From Phycomyces nitens (taxonomy: Eukaryota; Mucoromycota; Mucoromycetes; Mucorales; Phycomycetaceae), in NCBI GenBank assembly GCA_022702545.1, contig JAHRBC010000002.1, positions 6,262,001 through 6,326,000 of the forward strand: a stretch of 64,000 bases of DNA, in the 5' to 3' direction. Positions 1-10,342 of this stretch are shown piece by piece. Numbering within the stretch: position 1 is the first letter of the stretch; every line of letters starts with the position of its first letter. The position numbers and the translations under genes are program-made. The notes beneath the pieces are model-generated. The model worked only from the letters and a program-made list of their open reading frames with translations. It ran no database searches and was not told where the DNA came from.

Positions 1-110
1 AGAGAATTATATAGAAAAATGTTGTTTTTGACACTACCAAGGTATATTATCAGTATTTTGGAGCATTTTAAAAATTCACAATTCCTTTCGTTGCTGCACA
101 TAATCGAAAT

Positions 111-458
111 TTACAAGGACAGCATGAATAAAGAAGAATAGACAGGCTCCGGTGTTTTGGAGGACTCTTTTACTTTACAAACGGCCAGGAACGGCGGCAG
201 ATGGTACAAAATACATGCTACCAACAGTTCAGGCCTATCTGATTTTGTGTAACCATACAACCTATGCTTTCGCATACAGACGTTTTTATGCCTGGGCTCA
301 TCTTTTAGAACGGTGAGCGTTACTTTAACTTTGTTAGAGAATGGACACAAAGTTACCTCTGTCAAAAGCACAGTGTACAGAGCGCACTTATTCTTTTCCG
401 GACACTTTTTTATACTTCTTGGATCCTTTCTTGAATGACCCTCATCAAAGATTGACAC
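111..458 (-). CDS. Hypothetical 115-residue frame, one per macrosatellite unit (identical in all six)
   Basis: I do not recognise this protein. The frame is repeated unchanged at 5283, 10453, 15622, 20790 and 25960. It has no ATG of its own (the first codon taken is GTG). However, a candidate first exon at 531-573 (ATG, 14 codons plus one base) would splice through a 73-bp GT..AG intron (458-530) into the same frame at 457. The product would be basic, with Cys spread through the first two thirds, a TCPF motif and then a DEPRH motif. That layout loosely recalls zinc-binding N-terminal regions of transposases, but the resemblance is too weak to name a family. DNA around the frame is just as conserved between copies, so identity alone does not show selection. 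It may be a decayed gene carried passively by the repeat. Confidence 0.25.
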   Translation of the reverse strand: MSIFDEGHSRKDPRSIKKCPEKNKCALYTVLLTEVTLCPFSNKVKVTLTVLKDEPRHKNVCMRKHRLYGYTKSDRPELLVACILYHLPPFLAVCKVKESSKTPEPVYSSLFMLSL

Positions 459-1992
459 TAGGTTGAAACAGTGTTACTAGCAAATTGAAAACATGCCCAC
501 AAAATGGTCAGGGGGGTATAAAGTGTAAACAAAGCAGCCGATTCTGCAAATGAGCCATCCAGCCAAACTCCATTTTTTAACAAATGCTTTTATCCCCCTA
601 ACTAGCAGGCTAACGCTATGATTTTATTGCTGAAATGGATTTCTTAGACGTTTGAAAATATTTGAGTCTCTTCATGATTTTATAATGGCCAACTAGAAAG
701 CTATTTTACTCACTATTTAATCTTGAAACCATAATCCCAATCCCAGATTAACATCCAACATAATAGAGCCAGAAGGATGGGGCTATACCAGAGTTTTAGC
801 CCTTAAATATATCCAGTTTAAACATACAAGGACAAGAAATGCTATATCGCATGAAACATAACGAATTTTCGGTTATTGTAGAGTGTACCATCAATCAACT
901 TAAAGTGCGCTTGTAAAGGACTGAGCATTCGGCTTTTCTCAAAAGACAATAATACATATACACCAGAGTGAATATCTTTAGGAAAAGTGCGGTTTACTTT
1001 GTGCTATTATATACTAGAATGGCAGAGCGCATATTCTGGGTGCCTGTAGATACACATGCTTGAAAAATAAATTCTCAAACACCCCAGTGATAAACCTAAT
1101 ATATATATATACACTTGACATTAAATAGCAGTCGGTATGACCATACTAGACGCTCTCACTACTCTCATCCACCATCCTCATAATTAGAAACATTCTTGTA
1201 TAATAGCAGAATATAATGTTTTAAAAAATACCCAAAAAAAATGATATCCAGGTTGCGATTCATTATAACAAATGGTCCAACCCCTCCTAAAAAAATACAC
1301 CCCAAGACCATAATAGAGCCTCAATTTTCTTGTATTGTTTAATGGTACAAGGGGTTGTTGCGGGCAGTATGGTTCCGTATCTGCGGATGCATGCAATCTT
1401 CATTCCGTCTATGTTAAGCCTCATTATGATTTATTTCTTAAATATCAAAGGGTTTGAAAAAACAAAAACAAAAAAAGTCTGTGGGATGAGCATCTTGTAC
1501 TTTGGACATGCTGTCAACGATGCCGATTGAATTCAAGAGATTGAGAAAAGCAAAGTGTAAATGTTAGAATGAGTAATAGTAATAGTCGCGAATAATACGT
1601 TGAAAGCTTTGAATAGGTACCCAGCACAAATAGTTAGAGAGAGTGAGAGAGTGAGTGAGTGAGTGAGTCAGTAGTTAAGGTTTCTTAGTTGGAGATACAA
1701 ATAATTATTTATAGTATTTATAGGTTTCTACAGGCAAAAATACATGGCGTCTATTTACTAATAATGTCATAGTTGGTCTATACATGAGAATAAGTTTATT
1801 TGGGAACCAAAGCAATACAAGACATCTGGAATGAAGCAGGCCTTGGAATGTATATTGTTGTATTTCGATTATATAAAGATGTCCAGCCATTTATTAAATA
1901 TTTGGACATATACAAGATATATTGTGTGTTAGTGTGTCAGATATTTATAAATTAGTTATCCGCCTATATGTGTCATATCTATTTGCACCATC

Positions 1993-2325
1993 GATTTGCA
2001 AATACGGGGGACAAAAATCTTATTTTATAAAAAAAATGGAGGAAAAAAATTACGATGATTTAATTGATGTCCTTGGTATTAAGGGGTGAATAGGATATAA
2101 ATCAACGTAATCTACACTGTAGCGAACAAACATAAACATTGAGACTGAAAATACATATGATTTTGCGAATACGGGGGACAAAAATCTTATTTTTTAAAAA
2201 AATAGGAAAAAAAAATTACGATGATTTAATTGATGTCCTTGGTGTTAAGGGGTGAATAGGATATAAATCAACGTAATCTACACTGTAGCGAACAAACATA
2301 AACATTGAGACTGAAAATACAGACA
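1993..2325. repeat. Direct duplication of ~160 bp (period 167) inside the unit
   Basis: Two adjacent copies begin with AATACGGGGGACAAAAATC at 2001 and 2168. Both continue through an A-rich run, a TTGATGTCCTTGG motif and a TGTAGCGAACAAACATAAAC motif. They differ by few substitutions and by A-run length. The duplication is present in every unit, so it predates amplification of the array. Confidence 0.9.
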
Positions 2326-2374
2326 TATACAGACAAATATAGAGAACATCCTATTGGTTACATTCAATGCACCT

Positions 2375-2605
2375 TTATGCACCTTTATGCACGTCTAGGC
2401 TAACAGTATTATTCCCTTGTCTTCCTTGTAAAGAAACTTCATAAAACCAATCTACGGATTGTGGTAGGTGGTATATTTTGTATCTGGGAATGTCTGCAAC
2501 TTTCATTCGGCCAATTTTAACCCCAATTACGATTCCTTTTCTTAAATCAAAGTGTATACAGAGTATTATGGGGGCCGAGTGTTTTGTACTTTCAGCATGT
2601 TGCAA
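2375..2605 (-). pseudogene. Decayed coding-like segment with a diverged second copy at ~1398-1560
   Basis: The minus-strand 76-codon frame has no known family. A segment about 1.1 kb away (1398-1560) is clearly related in DNA: both carry TTCATTC, TTTCTTAAAT, TTGTACTTT and TTCAAGAGATT in the same order. Read on the minus strand, the two also share a pattern around GMKIA.I.RY (1398 side) and GRMKVADIPRY (2375 side). The 1398 side is broken by stops and frame changes. This looks like an old internal duplication of something that once coded for protein. It is repeated in every unit; copy 6 has it at 28225-28455. Confidence 0.3.
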
Positions 2606-2640
2606 AATATGTCAACCCAATTCAAGAGATTAAGAAAGAA

Positions 2641-3300
2641 AATTGTAAAGGTGGGGAAAGAAGTTAAGAGGTGAGGAATATGAGATATTTTATTTATATG
2701 GATTGAGAAGATAAGGGTTTGGGTGTGACGTTGAGTAAAAAGATTTTGTTGAATGAATGAATGATTGAAGAGAAGGGGTAGAAGGATGAGAGTGAGTTTT
2801 ATCGAATTTGAGTTGATTAGTTTGCTGTTGTTGAGATAAGTATGTGATATATTGTATGATATATTGTATGATTGTATTTTGTGAGTAAGGATTGAAAAAT
2901 TGAGGTTAGATAGGGGGGTATGATAAGAATGGCGGGATTTAAGGATCTGTGGAGAAAGTATAGTTTGTATAAAGTGAAAAAGAGTTGTTGAAGTGGGATA
3001 TGTGGATTTTAAATGATTATTATATGTGGGTTTGTGGTTGAGAGCGGTGGAGAGGGGAGAATTGATTGAATTGATTGAATTGAAGGAGATTGTGGATGTA
3101 ATGATCCAGTATGGATAAGATGGGATGGATTTATAGAGTTTTTTGAAATATGGGATTATTGAGCGAACAAGTGTTTAGATTTGATTGGGTTAGTGTTGAG
3201 TGTATTGAATAAATGATTTAATAGAGGATCGATTAGTAGAAAAAGGGTTGAAAGACTAATAAAAAGGTTTAAAGATGGATATGATGGATTGGGATTTTTG
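2641..3300. other. Extremely C-poor, G-rich (+ strand) segment of the unit
   Basis: Counting by eye, about 12 C are found in these 660 bases, whereas G makes up roughly 28 percent. It therefore has a very strong G over C skew. Short motifs such as TTGAATTGATTGAA, GAATGAATGAATGATT and ATATTGTATGAT recur. No long reading frame occurs. The same segment is present in all six units, for example 28500-29160 in copy 6. Confidence 0.85.
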
Positions 3301-3880
3301 GTGGGATTTTTCGCAGTGAAGCTTTTTTAGCTGGTTAAATTGATCGAATGTGTCAAGGGGACTGAGAGAGTATATTATTCTTATTTTTTGATATTACTAA
3401 ATTATGTGGATTGCGGTCAAATCAACAGAATGCAGATACAAGCTTGGTAATGGATTCTATGGTGGGCGGTGTAATATAGACTAATATTGATTGTATATTG
3501 ATTATAAGGAGCGATTTGTATGTAACTAAATGATCACAGCTAATATACGGAATTGTTTTCGGGTGCAAGAAATTGAAAACGATCCAGACTTGGATCCATC
3601 CAATTCGTACTTGTATTAGTTTATTGCGATTATAAAAACTTTGAATATGAATTGTGTTGTATGGTATATATTGAATTTATTATTATTATTATTATTATTA
3701 CTAGTCATTGATAAATTAAAAAATACAATAAAACGTAATTATTTAAGGTTATCATTCAGATAATGCTTTTTTGAATTCATATAGGTAATTCATATGTAAG
3801 CAAGGTCATCATCATGATATTAAATAAATACGTACGCATTTATTTGTGCTTCGTCAAGCACTTTGCCCCACGATTCCCCA

Positions 3881-4115
3881 ACACCCGTAGGTAGTAGACG
3901 CCCTACTTTTTCAACCTGCAAACTTCCTCCCACCAGATACCGGCCTGAACAGATACCTGGCTGCGGACACCCCACACTTAAGACCTTGCAGATGCACGGC
4001 TACCACAATACTTCCCCTCACCCGTAGGTAGTAGACGCCCTACTTTTTCAACCTGCAGACTTCCTCCCACCAGATACCGGCTTGAACGAATACCTGGCTG
4101 CGGACGCCCCACATT
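3881..4115. repeat. C-rich direct duplication (period 137) inside the unit
   Basis: Two copies start with ACCCGTAGGTAGTAGACG at 3883 and 4020. Each continues with a C- and A-rich segment including CTTCCTCCCACCAGATACC and CCTGGCTGCGGAC. The second copy diverges after about 95 bp. This is the only markedly GC-rich part of the unit, and it follows the C-poor segment by about 580 bp. Confidence 0.85.
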
Positions 4116-4253
4116 TTGAGACCCTGGAACCCCACCACCATTAAGGCAGTGGGATAACCTCCCCACGCACTTTCGTGTCTATGGGAAAAGAGCTATACAT
4201 AGTATTAGGCTTATGGTTTACTTGGCGATTACAAATAAAAAGAAGAGGTACTT

Positions 4254-4425
4254 ACAGTCGACAGTCCACAGTCCACAGTCCACATCTACAGTCTACAGTC
4301 TACAGTCTACAGTCTACAGTCCACAGTCTACAGTCAACATCCACATTCACATCCCACATCCACAATCTGCAAGTCCACTGTCAAAAATCCGCTCTACAGT
4401 CCACAGTCCACAGTCCACGGTCTAA
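4254..4425 (+). repeat. CAGTCYA heptamer minisatellite tract in each unit
   Basis: Runs of CAGTCCA and CAGTCTA heptamers occupy two blocks (4257-4337 and 4401-4418). They are separated by a degenerate CCACAT/CCACATT part that carries the only substitution variants distinguishing units. It recurs at about 9427, 14594, 19762 and 24931. The tract translates as QSTVHSP-like repeats, which is not evidence of a protein. Confidence 0.9.
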
Positions 4426-5172
4426 AGTACATAAGACCGTGTCTAGTTAGTGATGTTGTTTGTAATGTGCTAATTGCAATGCGTACTTACATCGTCATCG
4501 GCAAAAAAGGGCCCAAGCTGAGGTCAGCAATGAAAAGTAGTAAGCTGGTGTACAAGAGAAAGGCGCTCTCCCCAAGTTCCCACTGTTGTTTATTTCTTAT
4601 GGGAAAATTTTCAGTCAAACTTTTATTTGACAGAGTGATCAAGTCATGTGAGCTCTATGACTTACCACTGTGAGAATCCTTCATATTATGTGAGGGTTTG
4701 GCGCCCTGCAACGGCTCAATAGCTTGATAATCTCTGCTTTTAGACGATTTTTCTTTACTGCTTGTATAACTTTTCTATTATTTATTGAATTTGAATATCT
4801 AGGCGATATTAAACAGCGAAAATGCCGTAGCTATATAGTTTATTAGAGTTTAATATAGTGTAGGCTAATATAATCGATTCAATATAATAGCTGTAATTGC
4901 TAATAGTTTGTAGACATTTTTATATGCTTTACTTTCTTTCTTTTCGGCAGATAATGCGTACAGCCGTTGTGGTACCATTGTTCTGTCAAAGGCTTCCTAA
5001 ATTTAGGGAAAGCATATTATAGATTAGGAAGGAATAGAATACAAGAAAACGCCGTGACTCGGTATGATTGTAAGTAGAAGGGCAGGTTGGAGTGGGATTA
5101 TCTCTGGATAGTTAATATTAGATAAATTGGATAAATATGATAAATCTGTTAATATTTGGTGAGTGTGTCAAA

Positions 5173-8100
5173 AGAGAATTATATAGAAAAATGTTGTTTT
5201 TGACACTACCAAGGTATATTATCAGTATTTTGGAGCATTTTAAAAATTCACAATTCCTTTCGTTGCTGCACATAATCGAAATTTACAAGGACAGCATGAA
5301 TAAAGAAGAATAGACAGGCTCCGGTGTTTTGGAGGACTCTTTTACTTTACAAACGGCCAGGAACGGCGGCAGATGGTACAAAATACATGCTACCAACAGT
5401 TCAGGCCTATCTGATTTTGTGTAACCATACAACCTATGCTTTCGCATACAGACGTTTTTATGCCTGGGCTCATCTTTTAGAACGGTGAGCGTTACTTTAA
5501 CTTTGTTAGAGAATGGACACAAAGTTACCTCTGTCAAAAGCACAGTGTACAGAGCGCACTTATTCTTTTCCGGACACTTTTTTATACTTCTTGGATCCTT
5601 TCTTGAATGACCCTCATCAAAGATTGACACTAGGTTGAAACAGTGTTACTAGCAAATTGAAAACATGCCCACAAAATGGTCAGGGGGGTATAAAGTGTAA
5701 ACAAAGCAGCCGATTCTGCAAATGAGCCATCCAGCCAAACTCCATTTTTTAACAAATGCTTTTATCCCCCTAACTAGCAGGCTAACGCTATGATTTTATT
5801 GCTGAAATGGATTTCTTAGACGTTTGAAAATATTTGAGTCTCTTCATGATTTTATAATGGCCAACTAGAAAGCTATTTTACTCACTATTTAATCTTGAAA
5901 CCATAATCCCAATCCCAGATTAACATCCAACATAATAGAGCCAGAAGGATGGGGCTATACCAGAGTTTTAGCCCTTAAATATATCCAGTTTAAACATACA
6001 AGGACAAGAAATGCTATATCGCATGAAACATAACGAATTTTCGGTTATTGTAGAGTGTACCATCAATCAACTTAAAGTGCGCTTGTAAAGGACTGAGCAT
6101 TCGGCTTTTCTCAAAAGACAATAATACATATACACCAGAGTGAATATCTTTAGGAAAAGTGCGGTTTACTTTGTGCTATTATATACTAGAATGGCAGAGC
6201 GCATATTCTGGGTGCCTGTAGATACACATGCTTGAAAAATAAATTCTCAAACACCCCAGTGATAAACCTAATATATATATATACACTTGACATTAAATAG
6301 CAGTCGGTATGACCATACTAGACGCTCTCACTACTCTCATCCACCATCCTCATAATTAGAAACATTCTTGTATAATAGCAGAATATAATGTTTTAAAAAA
6401 TACCCAAAAAAAATGATATCCAGGTTGCGATTCATTATAACAAATGGTCCAACCCCTCCTAAAAAAATACACCCCAAGACCATAATAGAGCCTCAATTTT
6501 CTTGTATTGTTTAATGGTACAAGGGGTTGTTGCGGGCAGTATGGTTCCGTATCTGCGGATGCATGCAATCTTCATTCCGTCTATGTTAAGCCTCATTATG
6601 ATTTATTTCTTAAATATCAAAGGGTTTGAAAAAACAAAAACAAAAAAAGTCTGTGGGATGAGCATCTTGTACTTTGGACATGCTGTCAACGATGCCGATT
6701 GAATTCAAGAGATTGAGAAAAGCAAAGTGTAAATGTTAGAATGAGTAATAGTAATAGTCGCGAATAATACGTTGAAAGCTTTGAATAGGTACCCAGCACA
6801 AATAGTTAGAGAGAGTGAGAGAGTGAGTGAGTGAGTGAGTCAGTAGTTAAGGTTTCTTAGTTGGAGATACAAATAATTATTTATAGTATTTATAGGTTTC
6901 TACAGGCAAAAATACATGGCGTCTATTTACTAATAATGTCATAGTTGGTCTATACATGAGAATAAGTTTATTTGGGAACCAAAGCAATACAAGACATCTG
7001 GAATGAAGCAGGCCTTGGAATGTATATTGTTGTATTTCGATTATATAAAGATGTCCAGCCATTTATTAAATATTTGGACATATACAAGATATATTGTGTG
7101 TTAGTGTGTCAGATATTTATAAATTAGTTATCCGCCTATATGTGTCATATCTATTTGCACCATCGATTTGCAAATACGGGGGACAAAAATCTTATTTTAT
7201 AAAAAAAATGGAGGAAAAAAATTACGATGATTTAATTGATGTCCTTGGTATTAAGGGGTGAATAGGATATAAATCAACGTAATCTACACTGTAGCGAACA
7301 AACATAAACATTGAGACTGAAAATACATATGATTTTGCGAATACGGGGGACAAAAATCTTATTTTTTAAAAAAAATAGGAAAAAAAAATTACGATGATTT
7401 AATTGATGTCCTTGGTGTTAAGGGGTGAATAGGATATAAATCAACGTAATCTACACTGTAGCGAACAAACATAAACATTGAGACTGAAAATACAGACATA
7501 TACAGACAAATATAGAGAACATCCTATTGGTTACATTCAATGCACCTTTATGCACCTTTATGCACGTCTAGGCTAACAGTATTATTCCCTTGTCTTCCTT
7601 GTAAAGAAACTTCATAAAACCAATCTACGGATTGTGGTAGGTGGTATATTTTGTATCTGGGAATGTCTGCAACTTTCATTCGGCCAATTTTAACCCCAAT
7701 TACGATTCCTTTTCTTAAATCAAAGTGTATACAGAGTATTATGGGGGCCGAGTGTTTTGTACTTTCAGCATGTTGCAAAATATGTCAACCCAATTCAAGA
7801 GATTAAGAAAGAAAATTGTAAAGGTGGGGAAAGAAGTTAAGAGGTGAGGAATATGAGATATTTTATTTATATGGATTGAGAAGATAAGGGTTTGGGTGTG
7901 ACGTTGAGTAAAAAGATTTTGTTGAATGAATGAATGATTGAAGAGAAGGGGTAGAAGGATGAGAGTGAGTTTTATCGAATTTGAGTTGATTAGTTTGCTG
8001 TTGTTGAGATAAGTATGTGATATATTGTATGATATATTGTATGATTGTATTTTGTGAGTAAGGATTGAAAAATTGAGGTTAGATAGGGGGGTATGATAAG

Positions 8101-10342
8101 AATGGCGGGATTTAAGGATCTGTGGAGAAAGTATAGTTTGTATAAAGTGAAAAAGAGTTGTTGAAGTGGGATATGTGGATTTTAAATGATTATTATATGT
8201 GGGTTTGTGGTTGAGAGCGGTGGAGAGGGGAGAATTGATTGAATTGATTGAATTGAAGGAGATTGTGGATGTAATGATCCAGTATGGATAAGATGGGATG
8301 GATTTATAGAGTTTTTTGAAATATGGGATTATTGAGCGAACAAGTGTTTAGATTTGATTGGGTTAGTGTTGAGTGTATTGAATAAATGATTTAATAGAGG
8401 ATCGATTAGTAGAAAAAGGGTTGAAAGACTAATAAAAAGGTTTAAAGATGGATATGATGGATTGGGATTTTTGGTGGGATTTTTCGCAGTGAAGCTTTTT
8501 AGCTGGTTAAATTGATCGAATGTGTCAAGGGGACTGAGAGAGTATATTATTCTTATTTTTTGATATTACTAAATTATGTGGATTGCGGTCAAATCAACAG
8601 AATGCAGATACAAGCTTGGTAATGGATTCTATGGTGGGCGGTGTAATATAGACTAATATTGATTGTATATTGATTATAAGGAGCGATTTGTATGTAACTA
8701 AATGATCACAGCTAATATACGGAATTGTTTTCGGGTGCAAGAAATTGAAAACGATCCAGACTTGGATCCATCCAATTCGTACTTGTATTAGTTTATTGCG
8801 ATTATAAAAACTTTGAATATGAATTGTGTTGTATGGTATATATTGAATTTATTATTATTATTATTATTATTACTAGTCATTGATAAATTAAAAAATACAA
8901 TAAAACGTAATTATTTAAGGTTATCATTCAGATAATGCTTTTTTGAATTCATATAGGTAATTCATATGTAAGCAAGGTCATCATCATGATATTAAATAAA
9001 TACGTACGCATTTATTTGTGCTTCGTCAAGCACTTTGCCCCACGATTCCCCAACACCCGTAGGTAGTAGACGCCCTACTTTTTCAACCTGCAAACTTCCT
9101 CCCACCAGATACCGGCCTGAACAGATACCTGGCTGCGGACACCCCACACTTAAGACCTTGCAGATGCACGGCTACCACAATACTTCCCCTCACCCGTAGG
9201 TAGTAGACGCCCTACTTTTTCAACCTGCAGACTTCCTCCCACCAGATACCGGCTTGAACGAATACCTGGCTGCGGACGCCCCACATTTTGAGACCCTGGA
9301 ACCCCACCACCATTAAGGCAGTGGGATAACCTCCCCACGCACTTTCGTGTCTATGGGAAAAGAGCTATACATAGTATTAGGCTTATGGTTTACTTGGCGA
9401 TTACAAATAAAAAGAAGAGGTACTTACAGTCGACAGTCCACAGTCCACAGTCCACATCTACAGTCTACAGTCTACAGTCTACAGTCTACAGTCCACAGTC
9501 TACAGTCAACATCCACATCTACATTACATCCACAATCTGCAAGTCCACTGTCAAAAATCCGCTCTACAGTCCACAGTCCACAGTCCACGGTCTAAAGTAC
9601 ATAAGACCGTGTCTAGTTAGTGATGTTGTTTGTAATGTGCTAATTGCAATGCGTACTTACATCGTCATCGGCAAAAAGGGCCCAAGCTGAGGTCAGCAAT
9701 GAAAAGTAGTAAGCTGGTGTACAAGAGAAAGGCGCTCTCCCCAAGTTCCCACTGTTGTTTATTTCTTATGGGAAAATTTTCAGTCAAACTTTTATTTGAC
9801 AGAGTGATCAAGTCATGTGAGCTCTATGACTTACCACTGTGAGAATCCTTCATATTATGTGAGGGTTTGGCGCCCTGCAACGGCTCAATAGCTTGATAAT
9901 CTCTGCTTTTAGACGATTTTTCTTTACTGCTTGTATAACTTTTCTATTATTTATTGAATTTGAATATCTAGGCGATATTAAACAGCGAAAATGCCGTAGC
10001 TATATAGTTTATTAGAGTTTAATATAGTGTAGGCTAATATAATCGATTCAATATAATAGCTGTAATTGCTAATAGTTTGTAGACATTTTTATATGCTTTA
10101 CTTTCTTTCTTTTCGGCAGATAATGCGTACAGCCGTTGTGGTACCATTGTTCTGTCAAAGGCTTCCTAAATTTAGGGGAAAGCATATTATAGATTAGGAA
10201 GGAATAGAATACAAGAAAACGCCGTGACTCGGTATGATTGTAAGTAGAAGGGCAGGTTGGAGTGGGATTATCTCTGGATAGTTAATATTAGATAAATTGG
10301 ATAAATATGATAAATCTGTTAATATTTGGTGAGTGTGTCAAA
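5173..10342. repeat. Macrosatellite unit, copy 2
   Basis: This copy is near identical to copy 1. Distinguishing marks are a shorter, substituted heptamer-flank variant near 9510, a 5-T rather than 6-T run near 8491, an extra G near 10177 and one fewer A in the run near 9674. The last change alters the small + strand frames there. Confidence 0.95.

Larger units (their letters stand above)
1..5172. repeat. Macrosatellite unit, copy 1 (reference copy)
   Basis: This copy serves as the map of the unit. In order it holds a minus-strand 115-codon frame (111-458), mostly AT-rich DNA to about 1990, a 167-bp-period duplication (about 1993-2325), a minus-strand 76-codon frame (2375-2605), a C-depleted segment (2641-3300), a short ATT run (about 3680), a C-rich 137-bp-period duplication (about 3881-4115), a CAGTCYA heptamer tract (4254-4425) and an AT-rich tail. 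The heptamer tract variant is the same as in copy 4. Confidence 0.95.

Noticed and set aside
1184..1530. Small frames on both strands (70 and 66 codons)
   Set aside because: They overlap each other, and homopolymer changes alter or abolish them in copies 5 and 6, so there is no sign of selection.
3978..4166. 62-codon minus frame in the C-rich duplication
   Set aside because: It lies across two imperfect direct repeats and its sequence simply reflects their GC-rich composition.
4175..4450. Overlapping + strand frames rich in QSTVHSP
   Set aside because: They are translations of the CAGTCYA heptamer tract, exist in more than one frame, and change with small length differences between units.
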